This document shows, one piece after another, positions 11,352 to 24,205 of a stretch of DNA of 64,000 nucleotides (positions are counted from its first letter, which is position 1; the number at the start of each line of letters is the position of its first letter). Position numbers and translations under genes: made by a program. This DNA is from Sesamum alatum (Eukaryota; Streptophyta; Magnoliopsida; Lamiales; Pedaliaceae). The notes under the pieces were generated by a model, which worked only from the letters and a program-made list of their open reading frames with translations, was not told the origin of the DNA and did not search any database. Location: NCBI GenBank assembly GCA_034509735.1, contig JACGWO010000004.1, positions 20,193,395 to 20,257,394 on the forward strand. The letters run 5' to 3'.

Positions 11352-13247
11352 TAACCTATTTCTGACGATATGGTGTTTAAATAAAGTTTATGAATAAAAG
11401 AGATTTTCATATTTGTCATTAATTCTTTGTTTGTGTTCACTTAACTACTTTACATTACAAACTGTTCAATGCACCAACAAAACCCATAGACCCAAAGGTT
11501 AATCCAAGAAACTGGACTGCACGTAGGATGGCAAGTCATGAAAATCAGTTTATGTGGATCGGTCTGATATACTCCAAGTCGAAGGACCTCAAGATATGGT
11601 ATCGAGGTCCATTTGAGACTTGTACTGAGCGATTGCAGTCGCGTTTCATCGACAAGTGACGAGAGTCGTGCATGCAATGTTAGTGGGTTAGCCAGCTTGG
11701 TGTCGTCTGACTGAGGTGACTCGTGGGAATCGTCATATGGGAAACCTTGAGTGGTTTGGTCGGTATGACTAGAATTCCCGATTCCGACAGTACGGGTTTG
11801 GTCCTCGGACTTGATGGATTATTGTAGTCACGTACACACCGTGTCTGTATCTTACATTTTGGCAAGAGGCTACCAAGTCGAGAGATTCAGTTGTCATAAA
11901 GCCTATCTAGTGCAGCAAGGTGTGTAGTGTGAACAGCAGGTCCTAACAGAGAATTCGTCTCCTGTTAAAAGGATTGACAGTGTTGTCTCACTTACACTGT
12001 GAGACTCGACCTCCAGTCAATCTGTGGCCACAGTGACTAAACAGTGGGATGAGATCCCTGTGACGTTTGGACGAGCCAAAGCTTTAGTCAAGAATGGGTA
12101 CCGACACCTATTGTCCACACCCTAGACTATAGCTGTGAGATGGAAGACGGAAGAACAAACGTACTAAAGAGCCTAAATGTTCACGCCATAATATTCGCCT
12201 AGTCTCTGGTGCCATGGACCGTTGCTAGACGGCCATCCATGGCGACGGACGAATTCCCATCATAGGATGATTGAAAATTCGGCCAAGTCTAGCTGACGGT
12301 CAACCTAAAGAGTGACACACGATCCACCGATAACGGAAGAATTAATTAGGAATCAATTCCGGGAGATAGAATAATTTAATTAGATTAAATTGGTTCCCTT
12401 TTCTTGGATTGTTAATTCTTTAGTTTGATTAAACAGAATTAACTAATAAATTGCATTTGTTAAATTGAGGAAATGGGCTTAAAATAATATTTAATTATTT
12501 AAAGCCTAAGGGATTATTTTAAATTAGATTTAAAATATTCCATAAAAATTCATCTTGTGATGAACGGACGGATCGAATGGAGAGATTAATGGCCAAGATT
12601 AAGTTTGACTTAATCTTTTGCGTAAGTTGACTAGGTCAAAAACTTAGTCAACCTATGCCTCTTTATGAGAATTTGAAGAGGACTAGGAGAAGTCTTTTTT
12701 TATAAATTATCACAGAGACACACACCACTAGGTGATGATCTCTATCACACACTCGGCATCTCTCTCTCTCTCTCTCGTCCATCTCTCCTCTCCACTCTCC
12801 AAGAATTGTTCTAGTTCGTTGTCTTTGATACAAGAGAACTATAGGCAAATCGATCACGTTAATTCATAACGCTAGGTCGATTTGTCCTCATATATTCCTC
12901 TTGATTTCTTGCTAGCAGGGGGATCAAGATCCGGTGGATTGGGTAGACAATTTAGAGAGTTCCTAATTTGGAATCTTGGTGGCAAAATGCGGAACAACGC
13001 ACGTAGCGGTACGAAGAAAAATACAACGGGTAGGTCTCACGTATCTTTCGTTGCAACCCTATGGCCACCATGATCTTAGCATGTTTATTTTCTTGTTCAT
13101 GAGATACATCGAACGGCCAGGAGGTTCAAGAAAACACCCCTTGAACGTGTATTTTATTTTCGTTTATAGCATGTTTAATTTTCATGTTCTAATTTATTGC
13201 GCTTCCGCATTCGCGCTCCCTCCCAGGACGATCTACGCATGCTTTCA
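11352..13247 (+). repeat. 3' LTR of copia element A, 5' end deleted
   Basis: The sequence enters the LTR about 45 bases in, at aacctatttctgacgatatgg (compare 1,742 onward). It continues to GCTTTCA at 13,247 and is followed by the AGATG target duplication. It holds a TTGAC cluster (about 12,605-12,655), a CT repeat and the hairpin at 12,844-12,887. The polypurine tract and first LTR bases were lost in a deletion that also removed the end of RNase H. Confidence 0.85.
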
Positions 13248-13735
13248 AGATGATGGAAGGGACAACTGCACAAAGAACATGGAAGAGTGATGATGTTATC
13301 CCTAGTGGAGAAGCTCAAAAGACCTCCACGTCGGTCTTGAAACAGAGACGTACATTGACGTAATTCTTTAGTCTCTTCCTTCCTCGTACGAACCATTTAT
13401 TATCAACATGAATGAGCTTGAAAGCGTTCTTCATAGGTTTCATGGAAATATTTATAAAATCTACGCCATCGGTACTAATAGGAGAGGCTTCAACCTCTAT
13501 AGAAAAAGGCAAAGGTACCAGACACCAAAAGAGAAAGAGAGCTAAGGTGACATCAGCTGCTAGCACTTCGAGTGTTGTTCCTATTACACCGAAAGGCGGA
13601 GGTAAAGGAAAGAGCAAAAGGGTTCAACAATCAAGTTCATAGATTCCTAAGAACGTATGCATTTACTGCTGTAAAGAGGGTCATTGGAAGAGGGAGTGTT
13701 CTGAACTTCCCTCCAATGAAAGGTAAATTTTATAT
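13248..13735 (+). pseudogene. Copia element B gag, C-terminal part (broken)
   Basis: Gag of B resumes at the A target duplication with KMMEGT, the equivalent of KMTEGSS in E. It continues through a Lys-rich segment (KGKGTRHQKRKR) to a zinc knuckle readable as CIYCCKEGHWKRECSEL near 13,655-13,705 (C-X2-C-X4-H-X4-C). Frameshifts split it. With 1,350-1,690 it forms one gag interrupted by A. Confidence 0.75.
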
Positions 13736-13744
13736 TGAGTGTTG

Positions 13745-14010
13745 ACATGATCACTATACTCTCTTTGGTATTGGATACCGGTCTTGTCACGAATCTGCGG
13801 GTGGTTTGCAGAAAGTGATAAGGATTAAAAAGTCAAGAACAGTTCTAGGATTCAACAAAGGCAAGGCCATTCCTGAAAAGGACTAGAGACTTATTAGGCC
13901 TATAATCGTGATCATGTTAGGATAGATTACAGGAATTATGTAACCTAGCATGATCAAAAGATGTCTCTTTGTTGGACAAAAGTTTTATTTCATACATATT
14001 TGATCAACAA
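13745..14010 (+). pseudogene. Copia element B protease remnant
   Basis: LVLDTG is recognisable at about 13,763-13,782, followed by a decayed domain with the DHVRID-like block typical of this family near 13,910. Several indels are present. Confidence 0.6.
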
Positions 14011-15945
14011 AATAATTGAATATTGATTCATGTTTGCTAGTGTTTACACAAAAATTCCTAGAACACCATTCCTAAATAGGTATATGAATACTCAAAATTC
14101 AAATGATCTAAATGGATTAATCAAGACCAACTTACAGATTTGGCATCTGGAAGAAGCTAGGGCGGTTTTCTCTTATTAAAGATAAGTAAATTGGAAAGTT
14201 TGATGAATCTAGCAATAGACGATTCGGATTGACTAAATTTGCAAGTCTTTTCTGAAGAAGGAAAAGTCCGAAAGCTCTCTGTTTGACAAAGTAGGCTTGC
14301 CAAATAGTCATTGGACAAGATCCAGTAAGACAACTGTAGGTTACGGAATATACAAGACCATGAGGGGGTTCACAAGTCCAAAGGTCACATAAGAGGTTTG
14401 GAAATTAGATTTGAGGTGGTGAACCGAAAATGGTCGCAAAATTAAACCTGTTTCGATAGGATCGAAAAGGCCGTGTATTCAGTGGGATCTCTTGAGCATC
14501 CAGTTGACGGTGGGATTCTCAACGAAATGCTTCCCGTAAAGTACAAGTATGACGGTCTTTGATTATGGGAGCGATCGAGCCCTTGTCGGATGGAGGTCGA
14601 TCGGAGTTTCATCAAATTACCTCAGCCCATGTTGACGTGGGCTCAAAAATTGCCAACGTGACGAACGTGGAATTTTGATAGGAGTCACGCACTATGGTGC
14701 CATGGTTTGGCAAGCCTGTGTCCCGACAAAGTCCTTGAACATGTAGGAGGATCCTACGTACGAGAAGAGACTAGTGGGAGACAAATTAGACTCCATGTTT
14801 GATTTGTACAAGTTTACGGCAGAATATGCTAATGTTGTTTATAATCGCATTTCTTACTTAAATTGATCATATTCTAATCCCCTTAAGAACAAACCCGAAT
14901 ATCGTAGAGGCAAGAGTGATCGGGATAAGTTTGGTCAAATTTAGATAGTGATCCAAATTACCTGCGGAACGTGATGTTTGACATCGTAGTCGGATTTATG
15001 GAGAGGAGCCATAGAATCCGCTAGGAAATTCAAACAAGATTTGAAACACCGCATAACTGGAATAATTATTTTGATGAGCTCATACGATGTATAACTCGAT
15101 CTTGAACGACATAGGTGATCAATGGGAGTAGAAATTGTGTTCCAAGTGTTTAAGTGTGTAATGTCTTGTTCATCGTGGATGAATTCAAGACATTAGGAAT
15201 CACTAAAACACAACCGTAACTCACAAAAATTCTCCATTACATTTTTAAGGGTTCCCACATACATATCGTGAATTGAGCTTTATGAAGACTCAGTCATGAT
15301 AGACTTATGAGAAAGCTGAGATATGTAGTGGCATAAGTTGTTCGAGACTCAGTCGTGGTTAGACTAATAAGAAAGTTTAGATACTATGAATAAAGCATTA
15401 AGCTATTCAAGACTTAGTCATGGTAGACTAATGAGAAGGCTTGAATGTTGAGTACCCCCTACGTCTTAACCCTAGATAAACATGTGATATGTTTTCTTGG
15501 TGCATGGGATCCGATGTTGAGTGTGCTTCTTGCATGACTCAACAGAAATCGCTAATGCATTGAGGGGTTGAAGACAGCAGTCAAGAACAATCCTTAGTAC
15601 CTAAATAAGGACTAAAGATGTGTTCTCAATGCACCGTCTGCGGAAAGTTGTTTTGGAAGGCTAAAGCGATACTAGCTTCCAGAGCATAGTGAAAATTGGT
15701 TAGTCTCAAAGGTATGCACAGTCAGACTCAATGATGATTTCATTGGATAGTGGTTATGGATGAAAACCGCGTCCATAAGTTGGACGTGGTGCCTATCACA
15801 GCCAAGTCATCTATGGTGGATAGAGGTAGCACGGTTAGACCGTATTGCTTCAGCAAGGAAATATAGCAGACTCACGAGACCTTAGTCAGTATCGTAGATT
15901 ACTCATGCTCAGAAGGTTCTGAACAAAGTGGGTAATTGAGTTAAT
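14011..15945 (+). pseudogene. Copia element B integrase-RT-RNase H remains
   Basis: No long frame survives. The stretch aligns by eye at DNA level with element C (17,944-20,053) over most of its length, including the blocks gaaagctct-tgtttgacaaagtaggct, tggtcgcaaaattaaac, gcgatcgagcc, gagctcata and gcttccag, so the two copies belong to one subfamily. Short pieces of RNase H (SDASFQS-like near 15,665) and of the region before the polypurine tract can be matched to E. The loss of coding capacity is far greater than in A. Confidence 0.55.
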
Positions 15946-15960
15946 GGTCAAGTGGGAGAT
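15946..15960 (+). other. Polypurine tract of element B
   Basis: The sequence gtcaagtgggagat directly precedes the 3' LTR. The same tract (aagtgggagat) precedes the 3' LTR of E on its strand. It primes plus-strand DNA synthesis. Confidence 0.75.
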
Positions 15961-17943
15961 TATTAGAATAGGTGACCAGAAAGTCAATGTGGTTGGCTGT
16001 TGTGAGAACCATTCGTTAATCTTTGAACGGAAATAATATTATGTTGATGAATGTAATAAGAATTCATCATTGGCAACGATCAGTTTGTTGTGCTTACTGC
16101 TGGCATTGAACATGGTTTCGATGTCACAACAAGCGCCCACAGACCGGACATATGAATTCAAGAAGTTGGATCGCGCATAGGTTGGCGATCATGGAACCAA
16201 CTTCTGTAGATTGGTCTGAAATACTCCAAGTCGAAGACCTCGATATTGGGTATCCAGGGTCCTATAGAGACTTGCACTAAGGATTGGATTCAGAAGATAA
16301 GTACCATGTTTCACCGGTGACAGATGTTGGACGTCTATGTAATATTAGTGGGTTAGTTTTCAAGGGTGTCGGTTGACTGAGGTGACTCATGGCAATCGTC
16401 ATGTGGAAGCCACACGGGCTTGGTCAGTATGACTTGTATTATCAATTCCGATAGTATGGGATTAGTCCTCGGACTTGAGGAATCACGATAGTCGCTTACA
16501 TACGAAGGTTGTATCTTGGATCTGGCAAGAGGTGAGCGTATCATAAGACACGACCATCATAAGCCTTGTTCAGTGCAGTCAGGGTACGTTGAGGGGACGG
16601 TGGATTCGAAGATAGGATATGTTCCCTGTCAAAGATTATGACAATGAGATCTCCTATGCGGTCTGAGATGGTTTAGATTATCAAAGTCTATGACCATAGC
16701 ACTTGATTGAGTGGGTAAGGATTTCCTACGTCAATCATAGAGTTAAACCTATCTCAAGTTTGAAGCATAGATGCCTAAGTTAAGGATGGGAACCGACATC
16801 CTATTCCATGTCCTAAACTGAGGCTCGGGGACGGGCAACAGTAGGACCGTACCTATACATAACTTGGAGCCTAAATGTTCACGCCACATATTCGCCTAGT
16901 CTCTAGTGCCATGGATCATTGCTAGACGACCACCCATGGTGATGGACTACTTTGGTAGGTCAAGTCTAGTTGAGGGTGAATCTAAAAAGTCACACCCGCT
17001 TCGCAGGACGTGAGAGGAATTAATTTAGAATTAATTTTGGGAGAAGGCTTAATTTAATAGGATTAAATTATACTTCTTGGAGATTTAAGCCTTCATGGAT
17101 TAATTGAATTGATCGGGCTTGAGTTCATAAATTGGATTTATGAATTTAATAGAGCATGGAATTCCCTTTTGATTAGATTAAAAGGGTGAATTAATTAGTG
17201 GGCTTGGAATATTAAATAAGATTTAATATAAAGTCATTTGGACTTTGGACTATTTAATTTAGATTTCAATAGGCCCATTCCATAAAGCCCATCAAGGAAG
17301 GATGGACGAGATTTGATCTAGAGGTTTTGAGGTGGAGGGCTAGGATTGATCCTAGCATGAGGTTTGAGTAGATCAAATCCTAAGTCAACTAGGATTTGAC
17401 TAGGTCAAATCCCTAGTTGATTAGGATGTGTCTCTTTGGAAGAGGTTGAATAGGATTAGGAATAATAACTCCTTATAAATACTCAAACACACAATGTGAT
17501 TTATGAATTCATTAAAGGTAGAACATTAGAGTCGTCAATAGCATTAATCAATAACGTTGTATCGATGTCTCTTCTCCCTAAATAACTTATTGCTAGCACG
17601 AGAGTTTGTTACTATCCGGTGAAGCGTGTGGATGATTTAGAGGGTCTCTATATTGAGATCTTGATGGCAAAAAGGGGAAAATTGCGTGTAGCCAAGCGAA
17701 GAAGACTATAAGGGTAACGTTTCCTCTTTACGTTTCTTGTTCTCTAAATTCTATGACCTCCATGTTGTGTACTTTCTTGAACATGAGATACACCAAATGC
17801 CGGGAGGATCAAGGGCACACCCCTTGATCCGTTATGCATGATTTGATGTATGCTTTAATTCCGTTTATTTTACACTTTTGCGTTTTATTACGCAACCCCC
17901 TGCGCTTCCGCCGCGCCTCTCCTGGGCCGATCCACACGTTACA
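15961..17943 (+). repeat. 3' LTR of copia element B
   Basis: It starts TATTAGAATAGGTGACC (TG changed to TA) after the polypurine tract and ends at ...CCACACGTTACA. It contains the gactaggtcaaat palindromes (about 17,360-17,415) and a degraded hairpin near 17,532-17,569 that keeps a TTAATCAATAA loop. The LTR is diverged from that of A and closer to the one at 20,054-21,555. Protease-region sequence of element C follows directly. Confidence 0.75.
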
Positions 17944-20053
17944 GTAGAAGGCTAAGACAGTTCTAGCATTCGACGATAGCAAGGCCGTTGTCGTGAAAAC
18001 TAGAGACTAGTTAGGCTTGAGACTATGATCATGTTAGGATAGTGTATTGTAGGAATTATGTAACCTAGCATGATCAACAATATGTTTCTTTCGTTAGACA
18101 AAAGCTTTGTCATATCTTTTTTTTATAAATAAAGGTTTTTTATTTGACATTGAATAATGATTCATGTTTGCTAGTGGTTATACATAAGTTCCTAAAACTG
18201 TCCCATAAAAGGTTTATGACTACTCAAAATCAAATGATCAAAATGGACCAATCAAGATCAACTTACAGATTTAGCATCCATAAAAGGCTAGGACGTTTCC
18301 TCTTATTAAGGATAAGCAATTTAGAAGATTCGATGAATCTAGCAATAGACTATTCAAATCGACTAACCTTGCGAGTCTTTTCTAAATAAGGAAAAATCCG
18401 AAAGCTCTTTGTTTGACAAAGTAGGCTTTCCAAATAGTCTATTGGATGGGATCTAGTGAGACAACTGTAGGTTACTGAACACACAAGACCATAAGGGGTT
18501 CACTAGTCTAAAGGTCGCATTTGAGGTTTGGGAATTAGACTTGAAGTTGTGAACTGAAAATGGTCGCAAAATTAAACTTATTTTGATTAGATCGAAAAGG
18601 CCATTCTTTAGTGGGAGTTCCTGGGCATCTGGTTGAGAATGAATTCTCAATGAAACACTTCCTATAAAGACCAAGTATGACGGTCTCTGATAAAGGAAGC
18701 GATCGAGCCTCGTTGGACGGAGGTCGATCGAAGTTTCACCACATTACTGTAGCCCATGTAGACGTGGACTCGGAAAACTTCCCAACATGAGGAACGTGGC
18801 ATTTTTCTTGGAGTCACGAGTATGCCATGGTTTAGCAAGCCTGTGTCCCGCCAAAGTCCTTGAGTAGGTGAAGGGACTAGTAGGAGTCAAATAAGACTAG
18901 GTGTCTGATTTGTACAGGTTTACGGCAGAATAATGCAAATGTTACTTCTGATCATGATTTACTTTGCTGATCACATTCCAATCTTTCTGAGGACGTGATC
19001 CAAATACTATAGAGGTATGGGTGATTCTGGGTCGATTCGGTTGAGCTGGATGGTGATCCAAACGACATGCAGAGAGTGATGTTGGACATCGCTTTCGGAT
19101 TTATGGCAAGGAGCCATGAAATCCGCTAGGAAGAAATTCAAACAAGGTTTGAAACTCCGCATAACTGTAACAATCATTTTGACGAGCTCATATGGAGTAC
19201 AACTCGGTCAATAACGACGTAGGTGATCACTGGGAGTGAAAATTATGTTCCAAGTGTTTAACTGTGTAATATCTCATTCATCGTGGATGAATCTGAGACA
19301 TTAGAAAACACTAAAACACAACTGTAGCTCACAAAATTCTCCATAATAATTTTAATGGGTTCCCATATATATATATATATATATATCATGAATTAAGATG
19401 TTCCAGACTCAGTCATGGTAGACTGATGAGAAAGCTCAGATATATAGAGGGATAAGTTGTTCAAGACTCAGTCGTGGTAAGACTGATGAGAAAGCTTAGA
19501 TGCTACGGATAAAGTGTTAAGCCATTCAAGACTTAGTCACGGTAGACTGACTAGAAGGCTTAGACGTTTAGCATCCCCACGTCTTAGCCCTAGATAAACA
19601 TGAGATCGGTGCATGGATCTGATGTTGAGTGTGCTTTGAGCATGACACAATAGAAATCAGGAATGTACTGAGGGGCAGAAGACAACAATCAAGAACAATC
19701 CCTAGTACCTGAATAAGGACTAAAGATGTTTCTCGATGCACCGGTTATGGAGAGTTGTTTTCTGGAAGGCTAAAGCGATACTAGCTTCTAGAACATTGTG
19801 AAAAACGATTAGTCTCATAAAGTATACGCATTTAGACTTAATTATGGATGTGGTAGCTTGAAAGGGTTTCAAGCAGGATACCACAGGTTTTCGTCATTGA
19901 AAGTCGAATTGTTGATGACACTGGGAGTCATTTTGGACAGTGGTTAGGGATCATAACTGTGTCCATGGGATGGACGTGGTGCCTAGCACGACCGAGCTAG
20001 TAGTCGCCTAGGTGGTGGACAACTAGATTGTGGCAAAGGTTATGGCCCGAGAA
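17944..20053 (+). pseudogene. Copia element C protease-to-RNase H remains
   Basis: The sequence starts inside a copia protease region (gacagttctagcattcgac, then gcaaggccgtt) matching 13,830-13,900 of B. It continues parallel to B through integrase, RT and RNase H remains. No frame longer than about 80 codons persists. Because it starts in mid-gene exactly at the end of the B LTR, B most likely inserted into C, but the left half of C lies outside the window so this cannot be proved here. Confidence 0.5.
19365..19386. repeat. (AT)n microsatellite
   Basis: Eleven AT dinucleotides lie inside element C. The matching site in B (about 15,260) has only catacatatcg, so the expansion is specific to C. 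Confidence 0.9.
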
Positions 20054-21555
20054 TCGTCATATGGAAGCCCCACGGGCTTGATCGGTATGATTGGTATTCC
20101 CGATTTTGATAGTACAGGATTAGTCCTCGAACGTGAGGAATCACAACAGTCGCTTGTATACGAAGGTTGTATCTTAGTTCTGGCAAACGATAATCGTGTC
20201 GTAAGACATGTTCATCACAAGCCTTGTCCAGTGCAGTCGGAGTACGTAGTAAGGACGGCAGATTTCAAGATAGAATCTATCCCCTATCAAAATTGTGACA
20301 ACGAGATCTCCTATGCGCTCTCAGATGGTTTAAACTATCAAAGTCTATGGCCATACGATTTGATTAAGTGGAAAAGGATTTTCAACATCGATCATAGAGT
20401 TAAACCTATCTCGAGTTTGAAGCATAGATACCTAGTCAAGGATGGGAACGGACGCCCAATTCCATGCCCTAGACTAAGACCGGGAGACGGTCGACAGTAG
20501 GACCGTACCTGTATGAACATTCGGAGTCTAAATATTCACACTGCATATTCACCTAGTCTCTAGTGCCTTGGACCGGTGCTAGACGGCCACCCATGGTAAT
20601 GGGTGATTCTGGTTATGGGATAATCGAAAGTAATTATGTTGAGGAACACACGCTCATGTTTCGTTGAGGGCGAACCTAAAGAGTCACACTAGATTCACAA
20701 GATCATGACGAAATTAATTTCAGAGGGTAGAGATTAATTTAATTGGATTATTTATGTTGGGCTTAAATACTAAATTTGATTTAAAATAGAGTATATATTT
20801 GACCTCTGGACTATTTAAATTAGATTTAAATAGGTCCGGTGCATAAAGCCCAAAAACGATGAATGGACGAGATTTGATCTTGGAGAATTGAGATGGATGG
20901 CCGAGATTAGTCCTAGAGTACTTTGGACTAGGTCAACTCTCTAGATTATGTGTATTGTGTGCCTCTTTTGAAGGAGGTCATGTAGGTTAAGTGACCTAGT
21001 TACTTATAAGCAGCTACTAACACACACATACACACACTAATCTCTATAATACATTCCCAACGCCTGCGCCTCCTCTCTTTTCCATCTCTCTCATCCAGTC
21101 TCCTCTCTCTCCCTCCCCAAAAAACTTTTTGTTCTTCTTGATTCGATCAAGGAAGAACAACGGGACATCGACCGCGTTAATTCATAGCGTTGGGTTGATG
21201 TCTCTACCCCCTATATTTTCTTGCTAGCACGAGGGATGTGGCAATCCAGTGAATTGCGTGGACGACTTTGGATGATCTCTATGTTAAAGTCTTGGAGGCG
21301 TGGATTCGGAACAACGTGTGTAGCCAGTGAAGAATTCTACAAGGGTAAGCTTTCTTATTATTATTCGTGCATCTTGAATTCTATGGCCTTCCATATTATT
21401 GTTTTGGTTTGGACATGAGATACACCGAACGCACGGGAGGAATCAAGGGAACACCCCTTGATCTGGATTTAATTGCTTTTAATTTCATTTTACGCTTTTA
21501 TTTTTCTTGTTTTCATGCTTCCGCTGCGTGACTCCCGGGCCAATCCAAACTTTCA
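20054..21555 (+). repeat. 3' LTR of copia element C, 5' part deleted
   Basis: LTR sequence begins at atcgtcatatggaagcc (compare 16,397) directly after RNase H remains. It runs to CCAATCCAAACTTTCA. It contains a TATAAG box near 21,004, a CT-rich tract and the hairpin at 21,164-21,202. The 156-codon open frame at 20,030-20,500 crosses the deletion junction and is not a gene. Gypsy gag follows at once. Confidence 0.7.
21164..21202 (+). other. Conserved LTR hairpin in element C
   Basis: The arms GACATCGACC and GGTTGATGTC pair with one G-U, and an inner GCG/CGT-type extension surrounds the loop TTAATTCATA. The arm bases differ from those in A (AAATCGA) and E (GATGAATC), while pairing and loop are retained. 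Confidence 0.55.
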
Positions 21556-22060
21556 TGTTGGATGATGCCAGTGCTAATCGGGAGAAGATTGAGACCTGGG
21601 AGGTGTTTGAAGAAGAAGTTGAAGGACCAACTCGTTCCTTGCAATAGGAGCTAGGTTGTAAGGGAGTCCCTGCATAACTTGAGGCATACAAGGATGATTC
21701 CTGAGTTTGTCAAGGAGTTCAGTTAACTGATGTTGGATGTGAGGGACATGTCGGAGGAAGAAAACTATTTAACTTCATGGCTGGCTTGCAACCTTGGGCA
21801 CAAACTAACCTGAGATGGCAACGTGTCAAGGACATGCCACCACCCATTATTGCAGTCGATCATTTGGTGGACTTTACAGAAAATGGTGAGGAAAAGTTTG
21901 GTATGCAGTTCAGAAAGAAGGAACAAGTTACGGAAGTAGTGACAAAGACTTTCTAGTCTCATGTAGTAGAGAGACCGAAGGCTAGTTGTTTCATTTGCAG
22001 TATTATTGAACACTGAATGAGGGATTGCCCAAAATGCAGCAAATTGAACACGATGGTAGC
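21556..22060 (+). pseudogene. Ty3/gypsy element D gag (broken, interrupted by C)
   Basis: The conserved gypsy Gag block VRESLHNLRHTRMIPEFVKEF is readable at about 21,664-21,725, followed by LMLDVRDMSEEE. A zinc knuckle near 21,985-22,037 reads CFIC, then EH, a stop, and RDCP. The reading is split by frameshifts. The N-terminal part of Gag is missing at the boundary with copia LTR C, so C inserted into this gag. Confidence 0.7.
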
Positions 22061-22179
22061 TGAATAGACAGATGACGAAGGTGAGACAAGGTATACTCGG
22101 GTTGGGGCAATGCGGATGCTGACTTCAATGCATGCAAGCACAGTCTCAGGCATGTGGGAAATCATGCAACAAGGGTTAG

Positions 22180-22550
22180 ATGATGGTGATTGACTTGATC
22201 AACGATAAGGAGATGAGGGCATTGGTGGACACTGGTGCCACACACAACTTTATTTCAGACTGGATCATCCAAGAGCTAGGCATGGATGTTAAACCTTGTG
22301 ATAGTCAGGTGAAGGCTGTAAATTCATAAGTTATGCCAGTAAGGGGGGTAGCCAACACGAAATTGAGAGTAAGATCGTGGCAAGGGCAGTGTGACTGATG
22401 GCCATGGGGTTGGATGGCTTTGATGTTATTCTTGGTAATGATTTCTTTATATTTGCTGAAGTGACGATACTTCCTTGGTTAGGCGGTATATTTATTGTAG
22501 GTGGTAGCCATCCCACGTTTATGAGAGGGAGTATAGCGAAGAAGACACTT
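22180..22550 (+). pseudogene. Ty3/gypsy element D aspartic protease
   Basis: An open stretch reads MVIDLINDKEMRALVDTGAT and continues HNFIS. This is the DTGATHNFI signature of plant gypsy proteases (DTG at about 22,228-22,236). A stop follows after about 50 codons and later residues (MALMLF-like) need other frames. RT, RNase H and integrase, which should follow, are absent. A deletion joins this region to the polypurine tract within about 330 bp. Confidence 0.75.
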
Positions 22551-22879
22551 CGACTGGAACTAAATTGAAGATGGCTGAGACAGGGCCGTCGAAAGCTAGT
22601 CTATCAAAGGAAGGGGCACATTCTCCTCATATTACGATTTTTGCTGCACTGAGAGGATACAGAAGGAGGTGGAGGCAAGATGGGCTAAGGTACAATAGAT
22701 TTGTGGAGCTGAGCCAGAAAAGTTAGCGTATGTTGGTTTGCCAAAACGAGAAAAGGATTGAACGGTTAAACAATCCGATGATGCTTGTGGTTGGAAGCCG
22801 GCATTGATGCGAAGTACTTCAGACATGAAGGAGAAAAAAGTTGCGACAAAGCCATTAGCATCAGTTGGTGGGGGTGGTT
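22551..22879 (+). other. Element D residual internal sequence and polypurine tract
   Basis: No domain could be recognised in 22,551-22,866. The G-rich ggtgggggtggtt at 22,867-22,879 directly precedes the LTR and is the likely polypurine tract. Confidence 0.5.
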
Positions 22880-23890
22880 TGTAAGCCCCTAAAAAATTGG
22901 CGTTCGGTCTATTGTAGTAGGCATGAGCATCGGACTCAGTAGTGAGAGTCGACAGACGTGGGCGGGACTGTTGGCTTGTGTTGGTGCCATGACACCGAGG
23001 TGGTGAACAACACACGTTACATTGTTAGCTAGTTAAGGAGTGATCGGGTGATGGTGCACGCGCATAGGTCTTGGTAGCGTGCGGGACGTTGTGGGCAGTC
23101 GGTAGGTATAATACACAAATATGTGCACGCGAGGGTGAGTGGGTGCCTAAGTGCGGGACAGTTGACAGACAAGTGCACACAGACGAGCAAGTCCCTATAT
23201 ACGGGACGATCAACAAGCAACTGTGCACGGGTAGCGCACTTGTGTGGACTGACAGACGGTGTGCACAGAACGTGCCCGATGGACGAGTTTCCTTGATAGG
23301 CAGTGCGCAGACGACCTAATGATGCCGGACACGATCGGCAGGGCGTGACGACTGTGGGCAGTAGTTAAGTCTTGGCGACGGGTTGCACCCTAGGCAAACA
23401 AGAAACATGTGCAAGGCATGTAACGGCCGGTTGAGGGGCGAAAACCCCCTGATCACATGGTAGAAGGTGGATGTAAACAGGTCCTAAAAGTGGCAGTGAC
23501 AGTTTTTAGGGCAGCATCCTTGCAGTTGGGGTACCCTAACTATGTTTATTGCTTGTTGACTTGTACATTTTTTGATAGTGAGTATGTCTGTGGTCCATAT
23601 TGTGCAAGCTTTTTGATAGTGAGTATGGATCTGATCCATAACGTGCAAGCTTGAGGAATCCTGTATTTGATTTATTGGTAATAAAATATAAGGTTGGCTT
23701 TGACCATAAATTATGCGTTGCTTGATTGTGCATTAATCTTGCATTCTTTCATACTTGAGTGTGATTTACGTCCCTACTTGCCATATTTCATACACAAGAG
23801 GAGTGTGTGGAAGGCTGAGTAGCTCGTGAGAAGCTAGGCCGCATAGTGGGTGTTTGTTTATTTTTCCACCGCGTTAAACCCCCTGTAACA
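22880..23890 (+). repeat. 3' LTR of gypsy element D
   Basis: It starts TGTAAGCCCC and ends CCCCCTGTAACA, about 1.0 kb, after a purine-rich tract. Start and end resemble the solo LTR at 47,576-48,418 (TGTAAGCCCC...CCTGTGACA). The first half (23,040-23,440) is GC-rich with many gtgcac, tgtgcac and gggac motifs. The short frames there are not genes. Confidence 0.7.
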
Positions 23891-24205
23891 GTTGTATATG
23901 ATGATTCCGCGCGAGCCAATTTAGTTGGTTGACATCCCATGTAAACTATCCACTAAAGTTGCACAGACGTCTCACAACTATTGCAGATGAAACACCGCAC
24001 CCATTCAATGAGTGCAGCACTTAGTGCAAGTCTCCGCAACCCAACCGACAGTAGTTGGTTTCTTAGTTGCCATCCAATCCGCAACCCAACTACCTTGATT
24101 GTTATACATAAGAAGTTAACACAATAAATTTTATTCATAAATTTGGTATTACATCATGAAAGAAATTGCTTAAATAGATAACAAAACACCAATGTAATTA
24201 GTTTA
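23891..24205. other. Unassigned flank of gypsy element D
   Basis: Nothing is recognisable apart from short inverted blocks such as gttggttgacatcc and aacccaactacc. It may be the sequence into which D inserted. Confidence 0.4.

Larger units (their letters stand above)
1696..13247 (+). mobile_element. Ty1/copia LTR retrotransposon A, degenerate, nested in element B
   Basis: The element is bounded by TGTTAGAATAGG at the left and ...GCTTTCA at the right. It is flanked on both sides by AGATG (1,691-1,695 and 13,248-13,252), the 5-bp duplication expected of copia integration. The order is 5' LTR, primer site, long leader, gag, protease, (inverted LTR), integrase, RT, RNase H, 3' LTR. This is the Ty1/copia order with integrase before RT. 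Frameshifts and stops are frequent, and the last part of RNase H, the polypurine tract and the first part of the 3' LTR are missing. The flanking gag of B is continuous across the insertion. Without the nested LTR the element would be about 9.6 kb. Confidence 0.85.

Noticed and set aside
20030..20500. 156-codon frame with protein-like appearance
   Set aside because: It crosses the junction between RNase H remains and LTR of copia C. The LTR of B has the same sequence with stops.
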